Positions 39,101 to 59,955 of a stretch of 64,000 nt of DNA are shown piece after piece; the stretch's first letter is position 1, and each line of letters opens with the position of its first letter. Origin of the DNA: Paragordius varius (Eukaryota; Nematomorpha); assembly GCA_964247055.1 (NCBI GenBank), contig OZ176053.1, forward strand, positions 8,742,001 through 8,806,000, given 5' to 3'. The position numbers were made by a program, and so were the translations under genes. The notes under the pieces were generated by a model. The model ran no database searches. It was not told where the DNA came from and saw nothing but the letters and a program-made list of their open reading frames with translations.

Positions 39101-40737
39101 TTGAATCTCTTCAGGGTGGTTTTCCAATTAATGTTCGAGCACTAATATTTATTTTTATATAGCTTAAATATCAATTTGTGAATTTTTATAACTTTACTAC
39201 ACAACTATTACAACAAAAGCTCAAAAATCTCTGTTAGAAATGTTGCCTTTTGGAAGCATCTGTGAACCTTTTCTATTCACCAATTCCTTTTGTACAAAAT
39301 TTGCTTTTCACCCTATGATATAATTAGTATTTTTAATGTATAGGCCATGAAGTGTTTAACACACACTGATAATATAGATGCGGTTATTAAGCTTGCGCGA
39401 ACCATTCGTTCCCCCAAATGTTATGTGATTGCTGGTGAGGCTTTACAAAAACTACTTTATACTTTGCAAGAACATGGTGTGGATGTCAGTGGAGGGGATG
39501 TTCAATACAAATACTTGGAAAAAGAATTGATGGATTACTATGAAAAAGCTCAAGCTTACATTCCAATCATCACATATTTTGAGAATAAAGCACAGGTTTA
39601 TAACTAAGATTTTTACCACTCTTTGATATTCTATTTATAATTTTGTCATAATTAATATAAATAAAAATAGATGTGCATCAAAATCAATCAAAATTATAGC
39701 CAGGCCCTTGGTATACTAAACGAATCAGCCTTGCCATACATTGATCGTATAAGAGAAGATTATTTTGACATATATAATGTAAATAAGGGTAATGAGATAC
39801 CGAGAGGCATGAAAATACAAGATTTTTTTGCAAAGCGTCTTAAAATGGAAATCGATATGATTCGTAACTACCTGCTAGCTAAAAAGTATTATTTATTATG
39901 CCTTGTATATATTTTTTTTTAATTCAATGTTCAAAAAATTTAATTTTAAATTTATGGGTATCATATAAAAACCTATAACAACATCTTTTGCTTTGAATTT
40001 TACTGATTATATCCGATTTCGGATCCAATGATTTTTGATAAAGGAATCAGTAGATCGTCCCGTTACTTTTACCGAAATACTCTTTTTTAATCCAATGTTA
40101 TAAATGGATGCAAAATGCGCAAACATATAAGCCACAATATCGCATTTTTTTTTCCTAAATCTCTAAAAAATATTAAATAAGAAAATTAACATTGTATTAA
40201 TTGTACGATAGCACGTTTATAAATAAATCTTCTGAAAGTGTCACACCGATATTCCGATAAATGGTTTGGAACGATTATTTTTTGAATCTAAAACTGTTTA
40301 GAAAAAAAGATCATGAGATTGGTTCCTATAAATTACTGTTATTAAATTCAAACTATGTACTAAAGGGCATTACTGAGTCATTATAATTAGAATTTTACAA
40401 AATTTATTATTTGTGCAAGTTTATTGCAATAAATTTCTAATTCATTTTTACTTTGTTTTTGACACAGATTTTTAGCGGAACATAATAGTAAGGAGGCACA
40501 AAAATTGATAAAAGGTTTGATTTCACAAAATGAGGATGATTTTTATGACCCTGGTATCAAATGCCATCTCAAAATAAATTCCGAAGATTTGTACCTGCTC
40601 AATACGCAATGTTTGGTTAAAGCTGGGATTGGATTGAGGTATAATGTTGTTGTATCTATCTATTTTAAAATATTTTTTATGAAGTTCGCTTTTCATATTA
40701 TTATATTTTTAGGCAAAAAAAACATGGAAAGAAGTGA
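30816..40737 (+). CDS. IFT140: Intraflagellar transport protein 140 (IFT-A subunit)
   Basis: IFT-A core subunit for retrograde transport in cilia. Twenty-seven exons encode 1720 residues: 30816-31133, 31157-31268, 31298-31458, 31482-31561, 31767-31870, 32293-32453, 32527-32634, 32690-32747, 33351-33560, 33591-33855, 33997-34118, 34198-34382, 34407-34483, 34569-34665, 34858-34995, 35386-35606, 35869-35979, 36244-36490, 36645-37484, 37622-37765, 37830-37964, 38164-38532, 38793-39029, 39344-39595, 39671-39885, 40468-40638, 40713-40737. The N-terminal half reads as WD propellers (LAIRTHQGYVLIWQL, VRWDLNHSELLAVTC). The C-terminal half is TPR-like and matches IFT140: RWIAQYAEAI, FYLGQTYEGMQKHSQAIQFF, EQQLINMAE, AMKCLTHTDNIDAV. 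Exons 36244 and 36645 carry extra sequence before the TPR match. The C-terminus (GLRQKKHGKK) is shorter than in vertebrates. Five introns are 23-30 nt. N-terminal exon assignment is less secure. Confidence 0.85.
31907..32161. mobile_element. Non-autonomous DNA element with ~30-bp inverted termini
   Basis: The left end carries ATTATAAAGACAAAACGTAA and the right end TTGCGTTTTGTCTTTATAAT, in inverted orientation. It occupies most of IFT140 intron 31871-32292. Similar terminal sequence occurs near 17440 and 35612, suggesting a small dispersed family. Confidence 0.65.
33125..33153. repeat. (TA)n microsatellite
   Basis: About 14 TA repeats in an IFT140 intron. Confidence 0.9.
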
Positions 40738-41500
40738 AACGTATTTGCCTTGAAAAACAGATAGATATAAAATTATATTCCAACAAATTTCAGCCTATTG
40801 TACTCAATAAATTAAATGATGAATAACTTATATATTAATACATTAACGTTCAATTGTTCGGTATATGTTTAATGAATATTCAATCATTGATTTTTTCGCG
40901 AAATATTTAATTTATATTTAGATTTTAGAATATCCGCTATACACCGTTGATATTTCATTTATATATGCAACCTTAGTTTTGCTCTGTTAACTCGCTTTAC
41001 TCCACTAATTTGTTCTTAAACACTTCTTACTTTTTTTATTTCTACTTTTTTCTAATTTTAAACAAATTTTACCCAAAAAATTTCAGTTAAATATAATTTA
41101 AAGTAGTTTATAGGCTATTTCCGTTTCTCTGTTTTTCGTCAAACGTATTCATGATTGTTTTTATTATTTAAAAATCTATTATTAATATTTAAATACTATT
41201 TCACTTAGTACATCAGTTTAGCCCCATTTTGTGCTTTATTAAAAGTCTCCGAAAATCGTATCTTATAGACTTTCGGAAAACTAGTAAGCCTATTCAAATT
41301 ATTATTGCAATTATAATTCAGCTAAAATTAAATGAATTTATTAGGGTGAATTATCGATTACTACAAGTAATCTTTGTCAAACGTAAAAATAAATTAAAAT
41401 TTAAACTAAAGATCTAAATATAATTTAAAAAATATTTAATGAGAAATGAAACTATAAAAACATGTGTGTGTTATTAAAAAACAAGTTTGTAATGTTATTG
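40738..41500. other. Intergenic, 3' flank of IFT140
   Basis: AT-rich; includes likely polyadenylation signals (AATAAATTAAAT near 40806). Nothing else is supportable. Confidence 0.5.
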
Positions 41501-41532
41501 TTTAGATCTTTCTTTCTGTTCATTATATTTTG

Positions 41533-42060
41533 TTATTTGTTTATATAAAAACTTTCCAAAATTCTTTTTGTTCTATTTTCTTCTTTATCGACAACTTCGG
41601 CAGCCCAGTTTATTTTATTTTGCATTTCGAGGCATGATGTGTCAAAGCCGAACATTTGTTTTACTCTTGTTAACTGCCGTTTTTCATGTTCTTTTATCCT
41701 GACATCTAGTCCTCTTTTTGTTTGTCCAATGTATACACTGTCGCAGTCTTGACATTTGATTTTATATATTACACATTGAGAACTAGGATTCTTTTTCTGT
41801 GAATTTAATAATTTATAGATATTAATTAATCTTTTAAATATTATTGTGTATTTCTCTTTAAGTATTTCTTTGATTTGGTGACTTAAAGATTCATATAATG
41901 GTATTACAATTCTCTTTTTAATGTTATCATTATCATTGTAAATTTTTTTAGGTTTTGAGTTTAATATTTTGTTGATGGTGTTAGTGATTAAAAGTGGGTA
42001 ATTATTTTCCAATAATTTTTTTACTATTTCTGATGTTTGTGAAGTCTTTTCCTTATACTG
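41533..42060 (-). mobile_element. Penelope-like retroelement fragment (GIY-YIG endonuclease end)
   Basis: The minus-strand ORF 42012-41533 contains a GIY-YIG nuclease core of the Penelope type: CVIYKIKCQDCDSVYIGQTK, then RGLDVRIKEHEK and a terminal acidic/aromatic segment (EVVDKEENRTKRILES). The upstream residues resemble the linker between reverse transcriptase and endonuclease. Only this C-terminal part remains; no reverse transcriptase domain is seen upstream, so it is a fossil fragment. It is intergenic between IFT140 and RSK. Confidence 0.75.
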
Positions 42061-42559
42061 TTAGGAATTAGTAATGATCGACGTAGTAAACTATACACAA
42101 GAGAGTTAAAACAATTATCAGGGTGGTGTGAATTAGAGTTTAATATATTTATATCTGATTTGAACACTTACAGTATGCATTTTAATGTATAAGTAATTTT
42201 ATTGCCAGAATAACATAAATGGTTTATCAAATGCGTAAAATACTGATCCACAAAATTATTTCGTGGTAATATGAAAGAGGATTGATGTGAGAATTAACAT
42301 AGGCTTTTATTTGATGGATATTTTGTAATGTTAAATTTTGAGAATATTATAGCAACTTATGTTAACATTTGAAATATTGTTGTTAAGTATTTAGATGCGG
42401 AATTTTGTGGGTTTTTATTTTTAATAATTTAATAAATAGTAAAATGTGTATTTTGAGATTATTTATGAAAATTCATAAATTCAATAATTAATATTTTTCA
42501 ACATTATAAATACCTGTATTCGAAATTGGTATTATTATTTCATATAGTTGTTATTAATT

Positions 42560-43205
42560 AAAAAAACACAGGTAAATATATACTGTGAAAATTTAAGTAG
42601 ATTTTAGATTGTTTTGTTTTTATTTTTTCATTGTCAATTTTTAAGTATTCAGGCATTTTAATCGGGTAAAAATTGTGGTTTTTAGTAAAACCAGAAAAAA
42701 TAGTTTTTTTTTGTTTTTTTTATTTTACACTGTTAATTGTAATTTACTACATATTTTGGACATTTTAATAAATTCAGGTAAAAATTGCGGTTTTTCATAA
42801 ATTAAGTCAAATTGTTAATTGTAATTAATTACTACATATTTGGGAATTTTAATAATTACAGGTGAAAATGGCGGTTTTTAACAAATTTCAAATTTAACAT
42901 TTTTTGTATTTTGTATCATTGTTATTTGTTATTAATTACCAAATATTTTGGACATAAAAAACAGGCGAAAATTGCGATTTTTAATAAACTAGTACATTTT
43001 TTAATTTTTTGTTTAACCTTGCTAATTTATTAATTACTATATATTTTTGATACATTGATATATACAGGTTAAAATTACTATGATTTGCGGTTTTTTTATT
43101 TTTTAGGAAAAATATTTTTTTTGTTTTACATTGATAACTAATATATTAAATATAGTTAACATATCTGAGTATACAGGTAAAAATGCATGTTACGGTTTTA
43201 GGTTT
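42560..43205. repeat. Tandem repeat, unit ~85-110 bp, about seven copies
   Basis: Units contain ACAGGTAAAAATTGCGGTTT or a close variant at about 42568, 42664, 42773, 42858, 42961, 43064 and 43173. In the better-kept units this is preceded by TTAATTACTACATATTTTGG and a run such as CATTTTAATAAA. Spacing is 85-110 bp. A further partial copy lies near 43411. The units are too diverged and AT-rich, and the spacing too irregular, for a CRISPR array. Confidence 0.75.
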
Positions 43206-43459
43206 GACATTTTATTTTCCAAATCCAACTTTGTATATACAAACACCTCATGTCACCAAAGATTGAAAATAAGATTAAGATATATAAAACATCTTTTAAA
43301 GTATCTGAATATCGCCAAATATAAACAAATTTAAAATTATAAATGTATAATTATACAAAATATTCATAATATTATGTTTGAAATTAGCATTCTTCTTATT
43401 GATATTAATACAGGTAATTTGTTTCTAATATTGATATTGCGGTGGGCGTTCATGGTGAT

Positions 43460-44480
43460 TATATCTTAGATTGAAGAATATCATGAATGCCAAAAAATAA
43501 TTAAATGCAGATAATCCTGAAAATTTCAATCACCATCATTTTATGGGTAGATTCTATCAACTAAAAAATAAAGAAAGGTATTTATTAATATATTGGAAAA
43601 TTGATACCTGGATTCTAGAAGTATTTTCAGCAATTTTAAATATTGGGGGCTAAAACATTCAAAGTTTGAAAGGGCACTAAATAAGGTAAACTTGGCTTGT
43701 TAACAACTAAATTTACAAAAAAATTTCTTCATGATAAAAAATTTAAAAATGATTCTTTATGTTTTTGCGTTTTCGTTCTACCATCCTAAACAATAAATAT
43801 GAAAAGGATTATATGATTTCACCAATGACCAAATAGAAAATAGAACATAAATATTTTTTTCAATGAATGCAACAGCACTCTAAAAACTAAGCAGGCAACA
43901 CTAACATTGTTTGCTTTGGTGAGGAATAGTTTTTCATATTACTATTCTAAAAAGAAATCGAAATACAGCCAATAACACGGAAAGTTATGCATATTAGGAT
44001 ATTAAACGCAAAAAGATTAGATAACTTTATTGATAATAGGATAAATGACTTAAGTTATACAAGGTCCCAAACTATTGTCAACAAATTTTATTGATGTATG
44101 CTAGATCTAAATTTAAAATACGGCTTGAATCGATTCTTTATGGAGTCATCGTTTAAAATAAAATAAGTATGGGTGTCACCCACTCAATGCACATAAAAAT
44201 GATGAAAGATAATTGTTAAAAATTAGCAAGTGAAAACTTAGGAGTCATTAAAAAATATTTACACTTTTCTGCGGTGCTCCATATCAAAAAATAACAAAAA
44301 TAGTGCACATTATGGCTAAATAAATTTGGAGAAAGCTAAATGGTATTCCAAAATGTTATTAAAATATTTAACATAATCAATTTAAAAACAATATTAATAT
44401 TAAATTTAAAATTTTGGACGTAGGCTCCAAAAGTTGCAAAATTTTGGCTTCTCACACACTTGACCTTTTCACTTTTTTGT
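43460..44480. other. Intergenic, no feature seen
   Basis: AT-rich DNA between the tandem repeat and a long-inverted-repeat element. No ORF with recognisable content on either strand. Confidence 0.5.
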
Positions 44481-44481
44481 C

Positions 44482-46013
44482 ATAGCTAACATATTATAGT
44501 ATTATACCCCACTCAGTTTTATGAAATACTGTTCTGAAAGTTATTTTAGGTAAAATTTAATTACCAAACATTGTTCTCATGTATTCATAAAAAAGCTAAT
44601 ATTTTGTCACAGTTTTGTGATTTCTATAGTCTAAAATTGGGACAGCTCTAAAACCCGATCGAAACGAACAACTGATACTAAAATCAAAATAAGATCAAGT
44701 TTTTGCTTGTAAAATATAGCCTTAAAGCTTTTGAAAGTTAATTCATATTTTATACGCATAATATATTCTCATGGCGTTTTGCATTAGCGATTTAAAAAAA
44801 TTAAAGAAAAAAATGGCGGCGAATAAGTTTGAGTTAAGGATTTTTTATTTTAAATATTTATACCTTTACTTCTAAGATATATTCAAACTCTATGATAAAA
44901 CTAGCCCAAAAGATCATGCAGTGTTAAAACGGTATGGTTTTCTTAAAAATTTTCAATGAAAAGATTGCGCATAACAATTTTATATAAAGAATATTAAATC
45001 TAAAAAGAATTTTTGAAAAGCGGAATTGATGGTATTTGGCTTGGTGGAAACGGTATATTTTACGATAATGAAAACATTTTTTATCTATAATTCTGTTAAT
45101 TTCTTCATTTGCAGGTCGTCTTATTTAGATAAATACTGTGTTATTTGCTCAAATTTGAAAGCAAACCATACTTTTAAAATTTTTAATGATAGATGTTTTC
45201 AGTACAAAAAATTGTAAAAAGTTTTTTACTAAATTTATTTCAAATATCTAGTAGCTACAATATTTTGCTATAATTTAATTTTTTCGAATATATACCTTTT
45301 TGATGGCATATTATAGCATATGTTGAAAAATATTATGGCCCGATTTCGGCATTTTAGCTTTTTTAAGAAGTATCCCATTTAAGATGGGACCGAAAATTTA
45401 TTTATATTAGAGCATAAGTCTTTATTCGGATTATTATAATATAGTCTTGGCGTTTAAATGAAGTTTATATAACATATTAATAAATTTTGAAATAAAGAAT
45501 TAATTTTTAGCAAAAAGTTGAATTATTATAATGTGCAACTTTCTTACGTCCTTTGTAAGCTCTAAAGCTTAAAGCCGCATGGGAATACATTTTTCCATCT
45601 CTTCCTGCGCGATTAAATATTTTACTTTAAAGGTTTAGTCCGAATTTAAAGTATAATTTCTATAACCTTGTAGGGTCATAATACAAAACTTAAATACAAA
45701 ATTAGAATAAACCCATCTCAAACCGCCACCATTATTTTTCCTTTAAATTTTTTTGATTCGCTACAATAAGCATATAAATTGGCTAGAAAATGTAAATAAT
45801 TAACTTAATTAAGCTTTGACTGCATTTTAAAAGTAAAAAATATATTAATTTAAAATCAACTGTTTTAAAGCTACCAACCAAATTATAAAAACATAGGCTT
45901 CATTTATTATTTAATACAGAGAATGGCTGATATTTAAATTTTTGACTTCAGTAACTTGTATAGCTTTTTAAAAAATTGACTAGGATAAACCACCACAATA
46001 TGTGGTAGCGCAC
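44482..46013. mobile_element. Long-inverted-repeat (foldback) element, copy F1
   Basis: Two arms of roughly 350 bp in inverted orientation. In the left arm, ACATATTATAGTATTATACC leads to GCATTAGCGATTTAAAAAAA and ATGGCGGCGAATAAGTTTGA. The right arm read in reverse gives ACATATTGTGGTGGTTTATC, then GTAGCGAATCAAAAAAATTT and ATGGTGGCGGTTTGAGATGG. The core of about 800 bp is non-coding. The right end shares TAGCGCAC with copy F3. It ends about 260 bp before the RSK start codon. The superfamily is not identified. Confidence 0.7.
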
Positions 46014-46274
46014 AAAAAATAAAAGGTGATGAATTGTTAAAATATATCAGGATATTTGTTATATCTCCGAATTTTTTGCACAGCGCTAGCGATAACTCAA
46101 CAATTGAATATTAAAAACTACAAGTTAAAATACTAAACTACAATTAAAATTTGTTTTATAACCGAATGATATATTTTTTATAAAATTATATTGTATCCAG
46201 GTAAAATTACATACAATATTGCCATATCACAACCAGCCAGTTTGTCACAACTCATTTACCCTTATGGTGTTTAA

Positions 46275-55385
<9,111 letters not shown>

Positions 55386-55910
55386 CACACAAACTTTTCC
55401 ATAAAAGCACTTTATACCTTATATTAATAGTTTTGCCAAATTTTACCCTTTATATGAAATAGTATGGTGCAAAAATCATGACATATATATATATATGTCA
55501 TTACATCATTTTTCATTCTTCTAATAGAGACTCTTTTTATTTCATACAGTGTTAATCAACAGTCAATATATTCAATTAATACCTGTGATTTTGTTTTTAA
55601 GTATTTTAATTGACATTTTAAAACCAACCAATATTATGATTAGTGATTTGACTTTACTGTAAAATATAAATTGATAATAGCAATATTTCTTTTGAAATTA
55701 TATAATTTATTTTAACCGATCATTCTATAGACGTGTATGAATAACATGCAATAGTATACATATATTTTATGATCAATAAAAATATATATTAACTTTTACA
55801 TTTTTTCTTAACCAGTATCATATATCAGATTTCTTTATTGAAATGTCTAAGTTATACAATATCAATAAGCTTCTATGACCCTATGTAATTATCATTTGGC
55901 TATACAGTGC
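55386..55910. other. Intergenic, RSK 3' flank
   Basis: AT-rich; AATAAA at about 55775 is a plausible polyadenylation signal for RSK. It is convergent with the small ORF on the other strand. Confidence 0.5.
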
Positions 55911-56330
55911 CTAAACAAATCGTTTTGATTTTTTGGATGCTGGATGTATGAATTTCACATTCCTTTCACCATGTAAGGAGATGTGGCTAAATGGTCGATA
56001 TCTTTTGTCTGTTGATGACTGTTTGCTTTTTGTGGGTTCAGGCGTTGTTAATGACGTTTCTCTCTCATCGTAACTCGAAGTGTTTGGCGGAGAGGTTTCT
56101 GACGATTCGGTCGTAAGGCTTTTAGAAGTTGTCGTTTGATTTTTCGGTGAGGAACCGGGTTCTTGGCTTGTTGTGTCTTTGTTAGTGCTATTACTGCTAC
56201 GGTTATCGGATTTGTTGAGGAAGGATGATTCTGGAGATTGCATACTATTATTACTTGTGGTGCTACTTTCGGGTATTGTCTTGTTAGATCTATGATCTCC
56301 TTTAATTTTAACCTTTTTACTTTGATCCAT
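55911..56330 (-). CDS. Ser/Thr-rich small protein or terminal exon, unknown
   Basis: A 139-codon ORF, not recognised. The first 30 residues are basic (MDQSKKVKIKGDHRSNK). Residues 20-105 are Ser/Thr/Asn-rich and low-complexity (TTSNNSMQSPESS). The end is more ordered and basic (RYRPFSHISLHGERNVKF, then KKSKRF). Sequence just upstream (CCATTAG at about 56341) could be a splice acceptor, so this may be the last exon of a longer minus-strand gene, possibly including the two-helix ORF at 57611-58006. Composition is clearly less AT-rich than its flanks, which argues for coding. Confidence 0.5.
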   Translation of the reverse strand: MDQSKKVKIKGDHRSNKTIPESSTTSNNSMQSPESSFLNKSDNRSSNSTNKDTTSQEPGSSPKNQTTTSKSLTTESSETSPPNTSSYDERETSLTTPEPTKSKQSSTDKRYRPFSHISLHGERNVKFIHPASKKSKRFV

Positions 56331-57610
56331 ACGTTTCCTAATGGCATATAGTTTAAATAGTATATAACAAGTGTAGATTTATGTTGATATGCCACTGCCA
56401 CATTAAAAATCATTGAAGCTTAAATAAACTAATGATAATTTTAAGATGAAATGATATGATATCCGAATCTTCTTAATCAGCCTCTATCATTGTTTTAAAA
56501 ATATCTACCATTTACATTATGCATAAATTTAAACATTATTTAATAATTAAGTACGTAAGACTTAAACATTTATATCAGTGGTATCCAACACGCGGCCCTG
56601 GTCCTTCAAGGCATTATTTGCGGTCCAAAAATTTGGAAATCCATTAATTGCAAAAATATGCTTACAAAATCTTAGTAAAATTGATATTACATAAACAAAT
56701 TATTATAAGTCTTTTTGATTGTCAACGAACCATAAAAAATTGTTACAATGTGTTTGCATTATACAGTCATATATTTTAATAGATATTTATTAATGCCATT
56801 CAAAATGAAACTGCCGAAATTTTTGAGTTAAAAATGCGGCCCGGAAGCCATATGTATTGGACACTACTGTAAACGATAAATTGTATAAAAATCGAGTGTC
56901 TATAAAAATAACGAAAAATTGGTGAAACCACGAAATATCACACGCTTAAATAGAATACAATGAACTGGACTTATCGTTGTTTCAACTCGCTAAACTATTA
57001 TATACATACGCATTTAAACTTCTCTACCTAAGATCATTTTCTAAATTTAAGCTCTTGCCACTACGTACATCAGTAATGATTGCGAAAAAGTCTAACTGGA
57101 AATAACCCAATTAACAAAAAAAATATATTATTTTGGTAAATTTAATATCATAGGCGACAATACTCTTATCAACCAATGATTTATTAACTAACGACCACAG
57201 AAATTATTAAATATCGCATAACCCAAAACTATTAAAAGCCAACACCCTTTTCAAAGTCCAAAAGAAGCGTATTTATGAATTTTTGTAATATTATTTAATA
57301 GATGTCTACTACAAAAATCTTTAACATGGTCAACATGCTAGCAAACTAAAAAAAGGAAATAAATAAATTATGACTACAGCTCGTAAAACAGTTTTATAAC
57401 TATTATTTAACTTTTGGTTCAACCCCGTTTAAATTGTTTAAGGCCCACTTACTTTTAAATAATAAAAAATTATTTTACCTTTTTTGTTGTGATAATTTGT
57501 TGTTGTTCTATAGAAATAGAAATAAATTTATATAAAATTTATATTATAACAAATATTTTTTTAGTTTAGCTGTTGACATTTTTATAATTTAGATAATGTA
57601 CATGATAAGG
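56331..57610. other. Gene-free stretch, intergenic or intronic
   Basis: Between two minus-strand ORFs of unknown function. It contains the hAT-type element 56576-56869; otherwise AT-rich with no supported exon. Confidence 0.5.
56576..56869. mobile_element. Small hAT-type non-autonomous element
   Basis: Left end CAGTGGTATCCAACACGCGG and right end TGTATTGGACACTACTG are inverted hAT-like termini; GGCCCTGG and GCGGCCCGG lie just inside. Length is 294 bp. The flanks (ATTTATAT, TAAACGAT) do not match as an 8-bp duplication, so it is old or rearranged. Confidence 0.7.
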
Positions 57611-58006
57611 TTAAAGGTCTTTTTTCCATTTCGTATATAAAAACGAGTTTTTTACGCTAAAAACATAATAAATTAGAACCTGTTTTAATGGATAAAATTT
57701 CTTTATCGCAAAATAAGATATTAACGATATGAATGCAATCAAAATTCCGATTATTGATATAATAAAGATAGTTATTAGATGAGACTTTAGTTTGTCGTTG
57801 GTTTTATATGTTTGAATCGGGGTGTGTTTTTTACGAATGTTTGAAGTACGATTAGTTAATGATTCTGAACGAATATTAGATTCAAATGGACCTATAATAA
57901 AATTTTCTTCGCTAAAAACTAAGACGAATCCAATTGAAAGGCCAATCAATGTTAAGGAGATACCGAGAGAACCAATAATTATATAATAATAGTTTGTATG
58001 CTGCAT
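57611..58006 (-). CDS. Two-helix membrane protein, unknown
   Basis: A 131-codon ORF, not recognised. Residues 8-31 (IIIGSLGISLTLIGLSIGFV) and about 77-101 (LITIFIISIIGILIAFISLI) are strongly hydrophobic and look like membrane helices. The loop between is polar with Asn, Ser, Arg and Lys. A GT..AG segment at 57679-57657 (23 nt) would, if spliced, replace the last residues after YPLKQ with a basic tail starting RKKLVFIYEMEK; both versions stay open. It could also be the 5' part of a gene ending with the Ser-rich ORF downstream. Confidence 0.5.
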   Translation of the reverse strand: MQHTNYYYIIIGSLGISLTLIGLSIGFVLVFSEENFIIGPFESNIRSESLTNRTSNIRKKHTPIQTYKTNDKLKSHLITIFIISIIGILIAFISLISYFAIKKFYPLKQVLIYYVFSVKNSFLYTKWKKDL

Positions 58007-58263
58007 TTTAGATGGTAAATTTTAGAACAACCGATTTCCATTTTGTAAATTGTAGCAAATTTTTTTATTCTAATATTTAACGTTTCTTGAATAAATTATT
58101 ATAAAATCAAATTACACATATATATTTAAATGTCATATAATTTATTAAAAACAAAATACGATTCATGATTTGACATATATTCCGGGTAAAGCCATTGTAT
58201 AACTGATTAATACATTTAAATAAATAAATAAATTAATAATTTCATAACTGCAAAATTGTATAA

Positions 58264-59919
58264 TTAATTTATATATGTGTTTCTAATGTAATCCATGGCC
58301 AGCGTTTTAAGTTTACGCTGGGCCAAAAGTCTCTTCACCAATTTCTCAAATAAAACTTCATTCCGTTCAATGTAACGACGAGCATCATCCTCTATGCTAA
58401 CAAAATTGGTTGGATCCGTATTATCTAAATGAATTTCCCTAGAAAGGACAGGATTTAACCGATAATAGTAATTGTATGGCAATAAATCGGAAAGTGTGGC
58501 GTGAACCGCTAAAAGAAATATAAAAAATGTTAAATATCACCTATTTTGATAAAACTTTAGGGTAATTAATCTTATTACCATTGGGGTAGTTTTATCAGAG
58601 CGATTGAAATTTGATAATCTTAAAAGGTATTTAAGCTATTAAGCCGAATTTAAAAATATGCTTTCTATATCCTATTAGGCGCATTATACAAAAAAATATT
58701 TTTGCAATTAAAAAATCCTCAGCTCAAACTTTTTTGCAGCTATTTTTTTTCTATAAACTTTTTAAATCGCTAATGCAATAGGCAAATAAATGTATATTAT
58801 AGTTTAAAAATGTAAATAATTAACTTTGAAAAGCTTTCAATTTACCAACAAAAACTTGATATATTTTGATTTTAATATCAGCTGTTCGTATCGTGTTTTG
58901 GGGCAGTCTAAATTTTAGACTCGATCACAAAAGTGTAAAAAATATAAGCATTTTTATACATGAAAACAATGTTTGATAATTAAATTTTGGCTAAAAAACT
59001 TCCAAAGATGTAGCTTATTTATAGAAATTGAGCTTAGCTAGGACAAAAAAAGGATAATAAAGTGTTAAAAGAAAATTATCCGTTAAACATTTATAGACAA
59101 AGAATCAAATTGAAAAATTGATATTTGGTTATCACTTTCAGTATCTGATAATAGTTGCATCATTTTTCCAAATTTAACTTTTAAACTTGAGTAATCAGTC
59201 AGCGGAAGGGGTTTTTCGTATAGTTTGTGTCGACCATTGCCTAAAAACAATAAAATATTAGATTGTAAATAAAATATTCTAATTTATTTTTTAAAATAGT
59301 ATAGGTTAAATATTTGAATATGATAATTTATGAAAAATAAAAATGATATGTGTATAACCTAAGGATAAAACGCATTGCAGTTTTTCGTTGGGCCAAAGCC
59401 ATTTACTTTCATGAATGGCGATTGCAGTAGGATTGTTTATTAAAATTCCACCATCCTAGTATTATATATTTTAGTAAAATACTCAATTATATGAACGGAA
59501 AAATGTTCAAATTATGTTCCATTATACTTTTAAGAATAACAATAGAATAAACAAGACCGGAGTCATTTTTTGATTGTTACACATAATTTTTTTAAAAAAA
59601 GATTCAAACCAAAGTTTACTTCCCATTCTTTTGGTGGCTCTGGGATTTCGACTTTCTCTTTAAACTTATTTATTACTTCGATTAGATACGAATGTAAATA
59701 GAAAACCTAAAAGTTAATATAAATTTATTTAGCCTACTTATTCTAAAAATCTAGAAAACTATAGTTTAGATAAAAAAAGATTATGAAAAAATTTTGAACA
59801 CATATTAAAAGCCATTTTAAACTTTTTTCCTCTGCAAAATAGTTTAAACTTTAAATATATAAATATAACGTTGAATACAATTATAGTCTATCAAGCTTAT
59901 ATTTGTCATATATATAACA

Positions 59920-59955
<36 letters not shown>

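Noticed and set aside
42560-43205. CRISPR-like array
   Set aside because: Units drift in sequence and spacing, the whole unit is repeated rather than a short repeat with unique spacers, and the host is a eukaryote.
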